This document shows, piece by piece, positions 23,316 through 33,394 of a DNA stretch of 64,000 bases (position 1 is the stretch's first letter; each line of letters opens with the position of its first letter). The position numbers and the translations under genes are program-made. This DNA comes from Pinus tabuliformis. Taxonomy: Eukaryota; Streptophyta; Pinopsida; Pinales; Pinaceae. The stretch is taken from contig CM062818.1 in assembly GCA_031772625.1 (NCBI GenBank), positions 209,553,742 through 209,617,741 of the forward strand. The letters run 5' to 3'. The notes beneath the pieces are model-generated. The model saw nothing but the letters and a program-made list of their open reading frames with translations, had not been told where the DNA came from and ran no database searches.

Positions 23316-24401
23316 TTAATTCTCTGCATATCCACGATCCCTTGCGTTGCTGTCTCTGTCTTTCTTCATCTCCGTCAGCATTGTTTTAATTTCTTTGAGG
23401 AGTTCATTCTGCTGTCGCACCAGCTCCTCCAGGCTTGCAGCTTCCTGTTTTGCAATCGCTGATGCTTGCGCAATCTCCAGCATTTCCGACGCCACCTGCT
23501 CCAGGGCTTTGGCAAGGAGGTGTTTGAGGACCCAATATGTATGCAGGGCACGGCGGTACATAGTTAGCCTGCCTCGTGTGTTGCCAGGGTCTGGCAGTTG
23601 CGAGGCCCATTCGTTCATTTCCGGGTCCGAGGGCTCTTCTAAGACCCTCGCCTCCATCGCGTCCATGATGTTTCTGATTTCCGCATTGGTCTCCATGTTG
23701 TATGCTTGTTCCGCTTCATGCATTGCTGTGCTGGTCGTCCTGTTACCCCTCCTTCTCCTTGTCGGCGTCCTGTTACCTTCGTCTGCGCTTGTGGGTTGCC
23801 GGGTTTGACCTCTTCCCCCCTGCTCCTGCTTCTTCCGCCCTCTTTCTTTTCTAACTTGCCTCGGTCCCCTGCTGCTCTGGCCCGAATCGAACTGTTTCCC
23901 TTTGCAGTCTTCTCCTTGCATGTAATCCATCTCCTCAGAACTCTCTATTTCAATTCTCACGCAATCTTGCTCAGGGTGCCTTCCCTCTGCCGCTTCCTTT
24001 CCTTTTTGGCCCGCTATCCCCCTCCGGTCACTCATTGTCGATCTTTGAAGTCGCTGGTTGCTATCTCTCTTCCAGAATTCCTCTGCTTTCTCCACCTCTC
24101 TCGTGTTACTAATGCCTGTCCTTCTTCCTTTGTTTCCCCTTATACCTGTCTCGCCACCTTTGTTTGAATGATGGGATTTCTTCCCGCTTCGACTGGCGTC
24201 TTTACTTCGCATGATGTCTGTTGTAATGGGAATCATTTTTTGTTTTGGGCGTCGTCCCTGTCTTGCTGCAAAATCATTAATTCCTGCTGTCCGTAATTTA
24301 AATGTGTCGTCCTTCTGTCCTCTCCGATTTTCCGCCTGCTCTTGCCAATTACGCCCTCTCCCGATCCACGCGGGGTGAAGATTATCCTTGTCCTGCATCA
24401 T
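23316..24401 (-). CDS. LINE ORF3, unrecognised basic protein with a C-terminal helical segment
   Basis: The first ATG is at 24401-24399, giving 361 codons to the stop at 23316-23318. It overlaps the last 20 bases of ORF2 in another frame; the open frame extends a few codons upstream but without ATG. I do not recognise the protein. Roughly residues 1-230 are low-complexity and rich in Arg, Lys, Gly, Gln and Glu, likely disordered and possibly RNA-binding. Residues about 235-300 include 'NEWASQLPDPGNTRGR' and a Tyr/Trp/His-containing helix. Residues about 300-350 look like a coiled coil (LLAKALEQVASEMLEIAQ, then LEELVRQQNELLKEIK). It may be translated by reinitiation after ORF2. It could be a chance frame in a G+C-rich 3' region, but its length, start overlap and intactness argue for a gene. 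Confidence 0.65.
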   Translation of the reverse strand: MMQDKDNLHPAWIGRGRNWQEQAENRRGQKDDTFKLRTAGINDFAARQGRRPKQKMIPITTDIMRSKDASRSGKKSHHSNKGGETGIRGNKGRRTGISNTREVEKAEEFWKRDSNQRLQRSTMSDRRGIAGQKGKEAAEGRHPEQDCVRIEIESSEEMDYMQGEDCKGKQFDSGQSSRGPRQVRKERGRKKQEQGGRGQTRQPTSADEGNRTPTRRRRGNRTTSTAMHEAEQAYNMETNAEIRNIMDAMEARVLEEPSDPEMNEWASQLPDPGNTRGRLTMYRRALHTYWVLKHLLAKALEQVASEMLEIAQASAIAKQEAASLEELVRQQNELLKEIKTMLTEMKKDRDSNARDRGYAEN

Positions 24402-27400
24402 TAATATCACTGCCAAGCAGCTGCTTTAGTCCTTCCCATTTCGCCAGCGTGGACTGGGTTATCCAGCTGTCATCGATTCTATCCATTGGTTCCTTGCACC
24501 CCCAATTTGCCAGGCAATCTGCGGGTCTATTACCCTCCCTTCGGACATGCGAAGTGATTTTATAATCTATTCCTGTTAGCATCTCTCCAATGTCCCGGAC
24601 TATGCTTGCGTTCCTCCAACTTGTCACCACTTTCTCCCAATTCTTCCCTTGAATTAGTTTCCGGATCGTCTCGATGACCAGGGTGGAGTCTCCCTCGATT
24701 TCAACCTTCCTGTATGCGTTTCGTCTGGCAATTTTGAGACCTTGGTAGACAGCCATAAACTCTGCCTCATTATTGGTCATAGTTCCTCCATTTTCCGCAT
24801 ATATCCACTCTGTTTCCCCCTGTTCATTTCTGAAAATTCCGCCAAACCCCGCTGGACCCGGGTTTCCTTTCGCAGCGCCATCGAAATTGAGTTTCACAAA
24901 CCCTTCTGGAGGCTTTCTAAACACTGTACTGCTTTGATTAGCTAAAGGTTGTCTCTGATTAGTTTCCCGATGATAAATCATTCCCTGCTCTAGGTTCAAT
25001 TTCTTTAAGATGGCTGTCTCTGCTTCCGAGGTTTTCCAGTCCTCGTCGGCCCAGTTCTCCGCTAAAATTGATTCTCGAATTTGACTCAGCGTACGCTTCC
25101 ACACCTCCTCCGGCCCTGTTGACTTCCCTCTGAAAATTCGGTTGTTTCTCTCCTTCCACAAATTCCAGATGTTAAAACCCGCAGTGACACTCCACGCTCT
25201 TCTAACTATTTTGCTATGGAATTTACTTTCTCCCCAATCCCCTATGGTTTGAATTATGTCATTCGGGTTTCTGTTTGTTGTGGAGAAAAGATTTAACGTT
25301 TTTTCCCACTGGAATTGCGCCACACTACAGCCGTTAAGGATGTGTTCCTGCTCTTCTATAGCCGATTCACAGAGATGACATCTTGATGGGCCATAAAAAC
25401 CTCTTTTCTGGATTCTATCCCACGTTAGAATTCTCTTTCTTCCTACCAGCCAGGCAAACAATTTAACCTTTGGCCACCATTTTGTTCTCCAGATCTGTTT
25501 CCAGATTTGGTCTTCCTCTCCCTGATCTTGATGGGTTTTTACTTTGTAGGCCTCCTTTATAGTGAATATCCCTTTTGTTCCTTTGCCCCAGCGGAGTATG
25601 TCTCTACCTTCTCTTCTCTTTATTTTCCTAGAGTCCATTTCCTTTCCAAAGGTTGTTTTTTGTTCTTCAGTTGCACTCCTTTCCCATTCCTCCAAAGGTT
25701 TCCAGTGTCGCCATTCCTCATTGCCTTGCTCAGCAATCCAGTAATCATTAACCGTGATCAGGTTTCTGTGCATACCTATTCTTTGGAGTTCTTGCATACC
25801 TGGAAGATTCACCATTTTTCCTCGTTGTTGCCAGGCTTCATCCCAAAACCTCGCTATCTGTCCCCCTTTGATTTCCCAGAATATATTACTGTCCACTAAG
25901 TCTCTGTTTTGAATGGATAAGTTCCATATATCTGATCCCCGAGGCATATCTTGCTTCCTGATAATTTCTTCCGGATTGTTGGGCATATTATATTTAATTG
26001 TCCAAATTTCCTTCCAAAGATCCTGTCCTCCTTGTAACCATCTCCAGCGTAGCTTGGCTGCTAACACCTGATTTAGAGTCCCTGGGTCTCTGAGGCCTAA
26101 ACCTCCCTTATCCTTAGGTTTGGTTAGGCTCTCCCAAGAACATAGGGCCCACTTCTTTTCTTGCTTCGGTCCCCCCCATAGAAATTTCCTGTACATCTCT
26201 ACAAGTTTATTACATATTCCTTTAGGAGCATTCATCACTGATAGGGAGTATATCGGTATTGCCTGAATGGTGGCTTTAAGAAGAACCACCCTTGCTGCTA
26301 AGTTCAGAGCTCGGAAAGTCCAGTTTTCCATTCTCTTCATGATTTTCTCAAGGATATTTTTCCAGTTCCCTATCCTGATGGTTGAAGAGTCTAACATTGT
26401 GCCTAAATATTTGGTCGGGAGCTCTCCCTTCCGATATCCCAGGACTCTGGTTAGATGATTCTGTATGGGTTCCGCTATGTTGAAGAAGAAAGTTCTGGAT
26501 TTCTCATTATTGACCTCCATCCCTGTGCCTTCCATAAATACCTCGAGGATTTTTTTTATCCTTTTCACTTCTCTCAGGGTTGCTTTGCAGTAGATCATTA
26601 TGTCGTCCACAAACTGTTGGTGGGTGACAGTGGTTCGATTTCCCCATAATCTGAGCCCTTGAATGTTTCTGTCCCTTAATTCTTTTTTAAAATATCTGCC
26701 TAAACCTTCTGCTGCAATGATGAAAAGAAAGGGAGATAAAGGGTCCCCTTGTCTGAGGCCTCTTGTTGCATTGAATGTTGCTGTAGGCGCTCCATTTAGC
26801 AAGATGGAGAAATTCGGAGTAGAGATCATGCTTAGCACCCAATTTACCCATCTGTCACAGAATCCGAAAGCTTTAAGGATCATTGTTAAGTACTTCCAGC
26901 TTAGCCTATCATAGGCCTTTGATAGGTCTAATTTGATCAGCATGCCTTTTTCTTTTTTTGTTTTCAGCGTGTGAATTACTTCCTGAGCCACCACTAGCCC
27001 GTCCAAGATCTGTCTCCCTTCGACAAACCCGGTTTGCTCTGGAGAAATAATGCTTGGAAGGATTAATTTCAGTCTCTGAGCTACTATGGACGCCACAATC
27101 TTGTAAATGACATTACAGAGGGCTATGGGTCTGAATCCTTCAGCTTGGTCAGCCTGATTAGTTTTTGGAATAAGTGACAGAAGGGTAGCATTTATTCCTG
27201 GCCATATTCTTTGCTTTATCCTTGCTTCCTCTACAACTTCCACTACTTCATCAGCAATAAAGTGCCACCCAGCTTGGAAGAATTCAACCGTGTACCCGTC
27301 TGGTCCAGGAGCTTTATTTCGCTTCATGTTTTTGACAATCTCCTCCACTTCTTCCTTCGTAATTTTCCTCATTAGAGCCTGATTTTGGTCTCTTGTCACT

Positions 27401-28698
27401 ACTTGTGGTATTTCTCTGCTTATCTTGGCTATGGCCTCTGTTCTGTTCGATTGTGGTTCCTTCAATATATCTTTGAAGTGGTTCACTAGCACTTTCTCAA
27501 TCTCTTCCTGCTGAAGAACTCTTTGTCCTTCTTTGTTTTTTATTGAGAATATTCTGTTTCCTTGGCGATGTTGGACCATGGCTTTGTGGAAGAACTTAGT
27601 GTTCCTTTCTCCCTCCCTGAGCCATTGAACCCTTGATTTCTGTTTCCATAAAATTTCCTCTTGTTTCCTTCTTTCCTCAAGCTGATTTAGAATCATCCCT
27701 TCTTCTTTTGTTCTCTCTTCCTGTATACCTTCTAAGATGTCCATTTGTTGTAGTTCTTCCATTTTCTGCTCCAATTTCTTTTTTTCCTCTATAATATTCC
27801 CGAATTCTTCTTTGTTCCATTTCTTTAATTTGGTCTTCATTTCCTTCAGCTTGAGTTGAAATGTATGCATCTTATTTTTGCCCCTTTGTTCACTCGTTCG
27901 CCACCATTCTTCTAATTTTTCCATCAATCCTTCATTTCTTAGCCAAAAGGCTTCGAATCTGAAGGGTTTGTTGGGGGGCCTTTGCTTTAGGTCTATTTCT
28001 AGTTTGATTGGCCAATGGTCCGATCCTGCAACAGGTAGGATTGATGCTTCAATGAATACATCCTTTATCATTATTTGTTCTGAGATTAAGAATCTGTCGA
28101 GGCGCGAAGCTATTTGACTAGCTCCTCCCCTTCGATTGTTCCAAGTGTGATTTCCATTTATGGTCTGGATATCAATCAGTTTTTGTTCTCTTATTAAGTC
28201 TCCAAATTGTTCCGAAACCTTATCCAGTCTCCTTGTTCCTCCTCTTTTTTCCCCTGTGGCTTTAATCAGGTTAAAATCCCCACCTACTATCCACTGTTTT
28301 CCTGGCATCAGGCATCTTAATGCCTTTAAATTCTGCAAGAAGTTTTCCTTTTCATTCTGAATGTGCGGGCCATACACCCCTGTAACAATGACCTCCTCCG
28401 TCGATCCTATTATGTTAGCTGTTCCTGTTAGAATTCTTGGGAAACTCATCCAGTTACTGAACTGTATTTCTTCTGGATTCCAGATTATTACCAGTCCGCC
28501 AGCGCTTCCAATAGCATCCTGTCCCATCATTTCATACCTATTTCTGTTTCTGTTTAAAATTTCTCTCATCTTCTCAGTACTTACTTTGGTTTCTTGTACT
28601 ATCATTATACTGGGTTTTTCTTTTTTCAATCTCTCATTTAGATACCTTTGTTTGCCTCTGCTATTGAGGCCTCTTATATTCCAGGTTGTGATTATCAT
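24382..28698 (-). CDS. LINE ORF2: endonuclease, reverse transcriptase and RNase H
   Basis: 1438 codons, intact. It nicks target DNA and reverse-transcribes the LINE RNA there. Residues 1-235 form an APE-type endonuclease: TTWNIRGLN at 4-12, QETK near 35, GDFN near 141, SRLDRFL near 199, SDHWPI near 227. The RT follows: KAPGPDG near 463, LDLSKAYDR near 591, RQGDPLSP near 650 and catalytic FVDD near 697. A zinc-binding segment (C-x2-C-x8-H-x4-C, about 1108-1125) follows. The C-terminus is an RNase H domain: FDGAAKGNPGP near 1273, NNEAE near 1310, EGDST near 1336 and NRPADCLA near 1391, keeping the acidic catalytic residues. Such an RNase H, said to be archaea-like, is known from a branch of plant L1 elements. 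The ATG overlaps the ORF1 stop. Confidence 0.97.
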   Translation of the reverse strand: MIITTWNIRGLNSRGKQRYLNERLKKEKPSIMIVQETKVSTEKMREILNRNRNRYEMMGQDAIGSAGGLVIIWNPEEIQFSNWMSFPRILTGTANIIGSTEEVIVTGVYGPHIQNEKENFLQNLKALRCLMPGKQWIVGGDFNLIKATGEKRGGTRRLDKVSEQFGDLIREQKLIDIQTINGNHTWNNRRGGASQIASRLDRFLISEQIMIKDVFIEASILPVAGSDHWPIKLEIDLKQRPPNKPFRFEAFWLRNEGLMEKLEEWWRTSEQRGKNKMHTFQLKLKEMKTKLKKWNKEEFGNIIEEKKKLEQKMEELQQMDILEGIQEERTKEEGMILNQLEERRKQEEILWKQKSRVQWLREGERNTKFFHKAMVQHRQGNRIFSIKNKEGQRVLQQEEIEKVLVNHFKDILKEPQSNRTEAIAKISREIPQVVTRDQNQALMRKITKEEVEEIVKNMKRNKAPGPDGYTVEFFQAGWHFIADEVVEVVEEARIKQRIWPGINATLLSLIPKTNQADQAEGFRPIALCNVIYKIVASIVAQRLKLILPSIISPEQTGFVEGRQILDGLVVAQEVIHTLKTKKEKGMLIKLDLSKAYDRLSWKYLTMILKAFGFCDRWVNWVLSMISTPNFSILLNGAPTATFNATRGLRQGDPLSPFLFIIAAEGLGRYFKKELRDRNIQGLRLWGNRTTVTHQQFVDDIMIYCKATLREVKRIKKILEVFMEGTGMEVNNEKSRTFFFNIAEPIQNHLTRVLGYRKGELPTKYLGTMLDSSTIRIGNWKNILEKIMKRMENWTFRALNLAARVVLLKATIQAIPIYSLSVMNAPKGICNKLVEMYRKFLWGGPKQEKKWALCSWESLTKPKDKGGLGLRDPGTLNQVLAAKLRWRWLQGGQDLWKEIWTIKYNMPNNPEEIIRKQDMPRGSDIWNLSIQNRDLVDSNIFWEIKGGQIARFWDEAWQQRGKMVNLPGMQELQRIGMHRNLITVNDYWIAEQGNEEWRHWKPLEEWERSATEEQKTTFGKEMDSRKIKRREGRDILRWGKGTKGIFTIKEAYKVKTHQDQGEEDQIWKQIWRTKWWPKVKLFAWLVGRKRILTWDRIQKRGFYGPSRCHLCESAIEEQEHILNGCSVAQFQWEKTLNLFSTTNRNPNDIIQTIGDWGESKFHSKIVRRAWSVTAGFNIWNLWKERNNRIFRGKSTGPEEVWKRTLSQIRESILAENWADEDWKTSEAETAILKKLNLEQGMIYHRETNQRQPLANQSSTVFRKPPEGFVKLNFDGAAKGNPGPAGFGGIFRNEQGETEWIYAENGGTMTNNEAEFMAVYQGLKIARRNAYRKVEIEGDSTLVIETIRKLIQGKNWEKVVTSWRNASIVRDIGEMLTGIDYKITSHVRREGNRPADCLANWGCKEPMDRIDDSWITQSTLAKWEGLKQLLGSDINDAGQG

Positions 28699-30164
28699 CT
28701 TAACAGTTTTCGGGGGGTTTGGAATACCTCTGAAAGGGGTATCACTCTTCCTGAACTTACAAGCGCCTCTCCTACATCTTGTATTGTTTCACTCATAGGT
28801 CTTCTCCCTCTTTTTTTCCCGACTTTGCCAGCGCTGCCCGCTCCTATGTCTGGTTTCTCTGTTTTTTGACTTTCCCTCTCATCTGTAATTCCTTTTTTTT
28901 CCTTGTATCTTTGAAAAGCTTCTTTATACCTCTGCTTCTGTTCTTCTGGAATGAATCGTTCATCAAGCCTCCTCCATTCTTGTATCAGTTTCGCCATTTC
29001 TTGTTCTTCCTCTTCTCCTTTCGTGCGCTGTGTGTCTATCTCCATTTCTCCTTGGTCCTCTTGGGTTTCGCTTAGGTTTTCAGTACTCTGTTCTTTATTC
29101 CTTTTATCTTTTCCTTTGCTTGCATTTTCGCCAATTATCTCCATTTCTTCCACTTCTTCTTCCTCACTTGCCTCTGTCTCGAGATCTTCTTCCTGCAGAA
29201 CTGTAAACTTGTTTTGTGATTCAGTTTTCTGGGTTTCCTTTTGCTTTCCCATCGGCATCCTTTTATTTCCTCTTCTTCTCCTCCTTTGGATTTCTCTGAA
29301 ATCCTCTTCTTCTACCTCTGTTGGCCTTGTTGCAGTTCTTCTTGCGATCTCTGCTTCCCTCTCTTTTTCAGCTAGTGTTATGGGGCAATCTCTGACTAAA
29401 TGGCCATACTCGTGGCATCTTCTACAGCGGAATGGGATATGTTCGTAATCAATGGTTTGCTTCCACATCTCATCATGATATTCCAGTTCAATAGATTCTG
29501 GAAGAGGTTCTGTTATGTTCATGTAGGCACATATTCTAGCATAGGTATTATATTTGCCTCGCTTAGTTGATTCTGCCACTTTAACAAAAGAGCCTATTGA
29601 ATTTCCGATACCTTTAAGGATCTCCGGATCCCAGAATTCTGATGGTAGGCCAAAAAGTCTTATCCATATTGGGATAGCTAATAGATTTTCCTTGTCTGGT
29701 TTGTAGCATTCGACCCAGTGTCTCATGAACAACCCTGCATTGTTCATGAAGTAGGGACCTTCCTCAAATATTCGATTCCTATCTTCTAGATTAGAAAATA
29801 TGACCGTAAAAAACCCCTTCGCTCCCAACTTGACTTCTACATGGCCTTTTGGTTTCCATTTCAGATTGATCCACCTCATCAAATCTTTCTCAGCTGGCCA
29901 GTATCCTATGAATTTACAAATCAAAGCATAATCTCTCATATAGGTTCTGTAGTTTTCTAATTTATTGGGCGGGATTACGAACCTTGGTGTGTTCGTTGAC
30001 CTTGGTAGGCATTTGCTTTGGATTCCTGCTCGTCTTTGTGCTCCAGCTTCTGAAGTCTCTCCTGCGGTGGTTCGATCTCCTTCGTCTTTCCTTTCTTTCC
30101 TTGCTTCTCCTGTTATTACTTCTTTATAGGAGGGGATCTCTCCCCTCCCTGACTCCATCCCCAT
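28695..30164 (-). CDS. LINE ORF1: gag-like RNA-binding protein with CCHC zinc knuckle
   Basis: 489 codons from ATG at 30164 to TGA at 28695-28697. It should coat the LINE RNA. Residues about 70-220 match the plant L1 ORF1 pattern often annotated DUF4283 (YALICKFIGYWP, WKPKGHVEVKLGAKGFFTV, IWIRLFGLPSEFW, YARICAYMNI). A CCHC knuckle, CRRCHEYGHLVRDC, is at 247-260. The C-terminal half is highly charged, with an acidic run near 330-345 and basic blocks, and is probably disordered. Its stop overlaps the ORF2 start as ATGA. No frameshift or internal stop is present. Confidence 0.95.
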   Translation of the reverse strand: MGMESGRGEIPSYKEVITGEARKERKDEGDRTTAGETSEAGAQRRAGIQSKCLPRSTNTPRFVIPPNKLENYRTYMRDYALICKFIGYWPAEKDLMRWINLKWKPKGHVEVKLGAKGFFTVIFSNLEDRNRIFEEGPYFMNNAGLFMRHWVECYKPDKENLLAIPIWIRLFGLPSEFWDPEILKGIGNSIGSFVKVAESTKRGKYNTYARICAYMNITEPLPESIELEYHDEMWKQTIDYEHIPFRCRRCHEYGHLVRDCPITLAEKEREAEIARRTATRPTEVEEEDFREIQRRRRRGNKRMPMGKQKETQKTESQNKFTVLQEEDLETEASEEEEVEEMEIIGENASKGKDKRNKEQSTENLSETQEDQGEMEIDTQRTKGEEEEQEMAKLIQEWRRLDERFIPEEQKQRYKEAFQRYKEKKGITDERESQKTEKPDIGAGSAGKVGKKRGRRPMSETIQDVGEALVSSGRVIPLSEVFQTPRKLLR

Positions 30165-30432
30165 TCCTTCGGGTCAGTACCCTTGTTCGTTGTTTCACAG
30201 GTTGGTATGCTCCCGTAAGTTAGCTTGAAGAGGTCTGATCATCAAGATTTGTCCTGCTGCTCAGGACTCTTCCTTCGATGCGTCCCCTCTTCCTGAGAAG
30301 CAGCCAAACCTGTTCCCCTGCTCTTGCGCAGCCGACCCGCCGACGAAACCCTAGCTCCGCCTGCTACCTCGTCGCTCGAGTCCTCTCTTCGCTCTCATCT
30401 CTTTTCCCTATTTTCGAAAAGACTAATAGGAT
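30165..30432 (-). promoter_or_regulatory. LINE 5' untranslated region and presumed internal promoter
   Basis: 268 bp between the right TSD and the ORF1 ATG, richer in G+C than the flanks. In a full-length L1 the promoter lies within the transcribed 5' UTR; I cannot identify a specific site. The TSD immediately outside suggests the 5' end is complete or nearly so. Confidence 0.6.
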
Positions 30433-30445
30433 CCCCAAATCAACA

Positions 30446-31210
30446 CTTTGAAGAAGTGAACATGTGTGTATAAACGACTTCACCGAGACTAACCTGCATA
30501 CAAATCTGCATATTTTGACCTAAAATGGCACAGCTCTCCTTTACTTCAGAAATACCCAGATCATAATATTCAAAGATAAAAACATAAATCAATAATTAGA
30601 TCTAGTCAATCCATGAGCAGATCATACAATGGAAAGTCATTTCAGGTCTCATGATCCTGATCCATCATTGTATTCATCGATGTATACTTTGTTTAGATTA
30701 AGCAAAGCATTAAAAGCCCATAACATGCATATTTGATTTAGATCTAACTATTCATAATATTTTCATCACTTGCACACCTTACACACTTTGATCATCACCA
30801 TCTTATATAGTTTAGCCTTTTTCAATACCATGGGTCAAACCATTAGTTATGCATATGGTATTCTTTGACGGGATCAATATCTATTGTCGCTCTCATTAAT
30901 ATGGGCCAATACCATGGTAAATACCCCTAGTATTTAGAATACCATGGTGCAAAAACTGTATGTGGCTTTGCTTCACCAAAGCTACATGTATGCGTGACTT
31001 GGCCTTGAGGAATCCACGTATAGATCTTCAAAAATTCACCTTTATCAAACTTCTGATTCTGATATGTAAATCTTTGTCCCATCATTCTGTTATTCTATTC
31101 CATCACTCTTTCACCTCTCAACTAACCTTTGGATTCATCTAGTTACCATATACTTGTTCTGTTACAAGTGAGTTTCCATTAAGGACAACACATGCATCAT
31201 AATGCCAATA
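30446..31210 (-). mobile_element. Copia-type LTR-A, segment 3 (outer end)
   Basis: Resumes LTR-A with 'ctttgaagaagtgaac', matching LTR-B from about 43462. It ends 'aatgccaata' at 31210, in line with the 'aatgccaaca' end of the family (56562-56571). The CTTTG at 30446-30450 is the right copy of the TSD of the element at 18630. Confidence 0.85.
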
Positions 31211-31222
31211 ATCTCCCCATTT
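31211..31222 (-). other. Polypurine tract of copia-type element A
   Basis: Read on the minus strand it is AAATGGGGAGAT, abutting LTR-A. The equivalent tract of the sister copy is at 44220-44232 and reads CCAAAGGGGGAGA. Confidence 0.7.
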
Positions 31223-33390
31223 GGACTTGATGGAAACCATGTTGTTGTTGATTACCTCAACCTGTAGAAACCTGTTAGATACACAAAATAATTGTTATTC
31301 AAATACCAAGAGACTCTCCCCCTTTGACATCAAGGGAAAAGGGCGGACCAAAGCTCCTCATTTGGATATGATTTTCACTATACTATCCATTCTCCCCCTG
31401 AGAACATGTTGAATCCTTAGAAAGATTTTAAAATGAAGAACATGGCTCTATAACTCAACTGAATATGACCTTCCTATCACCAAAGAATCATACTTACATA
31501 AATCACCCAACCAAGTGTGGATACATATTTGACTCAACCACCCAACCAAGTGGGATTACATATTTGACATGACCTCAAAAGTCCATACATGACTGAATAT
31601 GAAAACTATTACAACATAGGTATCCAAATTACCTTTACATAAAATGATATACATGACATTAATAACAAAGACCAAAGACCTAAACAAGACCATGATAGTT
31701 ATCAACAACTATCATACACCATATATGATCTCCACCATAAGCATCTATCAACAACATTAAGAATAACAACCTATATATCTCCATCATCAATTCACAATAT
31801 AAGACATTGTAGCTTAATATCATCAACCTGTGACTAAGTATGGAGCATATAGATTTTCATTCATATCTGCTATCAACTCATCCTCTTGACCTTATCAAGA
31901 TCAACTTGCTCTTTTTCCTTAGTAGAAAAAGTCTCAATCTATGTTCATAAAAAACATAGCCTTTCATGAATCAACTAATCATATGCCATATCTCCAAGCA
32001 GTAATGCATATCATTCACATCATATCATAGACATGTGAAATCATGATAGTCATCCTCCGTGACCACAACATCATCATCAAATCATCATAGCAAGAACTGC
32101 ATGTTCTTACAACAACCCTCAATATATCAAACATGTATCATCACTAGGGAGTTTTCAAACATCCCACATTTGATAAGCATCAACCATGATAATTAACATA
32201 TGTGAGAACCAAGCCTATCATCATAAAGTACGATAGGAAGAAGTATTCATCAATCCTTATCATCATCATTATGTGAATAAGTAAGCCATGTCTTCATGAA
32301 ACCCGCAATAACACCATTCTCTTGGCCAATTTTATTCATACAAGAAGATATTTTATACCAAATTCATTTACCAATATGTAACTTAAGTAGTCACCCATGT
32401 GATCCTTATCTGTAATGTATTCATCATAGAGGTAGAAATATGTATCTCGCTTCTCATTAATGAGAAAAGCAAACCATGACCTCACATTCATTTGTCAAAC
32501 TTTCTTGATACCATCAAGAGCAACAATCCTCAAACAATATACCATGTGAGAGCCAAGAACTATAGGAATCCTCATCCATAACTTCACCATATGAAATTTA
32601 TGCATCTTTGAAGGCATGATGACAACAACATAAAAGAAGTGAGTGACACTTATCATAATCAAATAATGAAGTTGTGTAATCAAGATTTGTTTTTCTCCTT
32701 GAACTTATGAAGATCACCATGTAAGAAACATAACATATGTACTATATGCATCATCAAAAGAATCATCCATAAATTTGATTAGTAGCATCTAAACAACTAT
32801 GTGGCTCAAGCAATATATAAGAATTATCTGTGATTTTATCATAGGAAACCCATGATCGTAGCACAACATGATGCATCATTTAAACACTTCAACAACATAA
32901 GCATCATCACCATTGATGAGCATCATTATGTACCAAGGAACTCTAAAGCAAACATAATGCCAAAAATGCATTATATTCTGCAAGGCTAATGCTCCCTGTG
33001 AACCTTTGATACCTGTTCACTAACAGATCTGATCATTTCATAAATCAATAAGAATCATCAAGGCATCATCATCAACCAGTTATACATCAAGTCATTAACA
33101 ACTTATGAGGGCCAAAAGCACTTCTAAATAGCATCAACATACTATAATCATAAACCATCAAAACAAAAAAGACAATGAATAATTGACTGAACCATATTAT
33201 ACCCTTTTCCTGAGTTTGTCCCACTATTTCTTCATCAAACCAAAATATATGCGATTGTGCAGTTTATAACTCGCATATACACTCAACTTGTCTTCATAAG
33301 ATCCCTGTACAAAAAGTGAAATCCTGAAATTTCACACTTCCTACTCCTCCTGAGTTTGTTCTGACTGTAACTGGTCGTAGAGCTTTTGCT
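31223..33390. mobile_element. Copia-type element A, non-coding interior
   Basis: AT-rich sequence dominated by 'catcat' and 'catcaa' words, with no integrase, RT or RNase H motif on either strand. The sister copy (44233-45621 and 54063-54880) has the same content, so the missing pol genes were probably already absent in the parent element. Confidence 0.7.
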
Positions 33391-33394
33391 GAAA

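Larger units (their letters stand above)
22975..30432 (-). mobile_element. Full-length L1-type LINE with three intact open reading frames
   Basis: Minus-strand element of about 7.46 kb. CCCCAAATCAACACTTT is present at 22958-22974 and again at 30433-30449: a target-site duplication of 14-17 bp, with a poly(A) tail (T-run 22972-22984) at the 3' end. From 5' to 3': a leader of 268 bp, ORF1 (30164-28695), ORF2 (28698-24382), ORF3 (24401-23316) and a 3' UTR of about 330 bp. All three frames are uninterrupted. This is typical of target-primed reverse transcription by a plant L1 element and implies recent insertion. It lies exactly at the terminus of the non-coding LTR element. Confidence 0.95.

Noticed and set aside
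23347..24565. Several plus-strand open frames opposite the LINE
   Set aside because: Antisense shadows of ORF2 and ORF3 with no domains; the minus-strand frames are clearly the genes.
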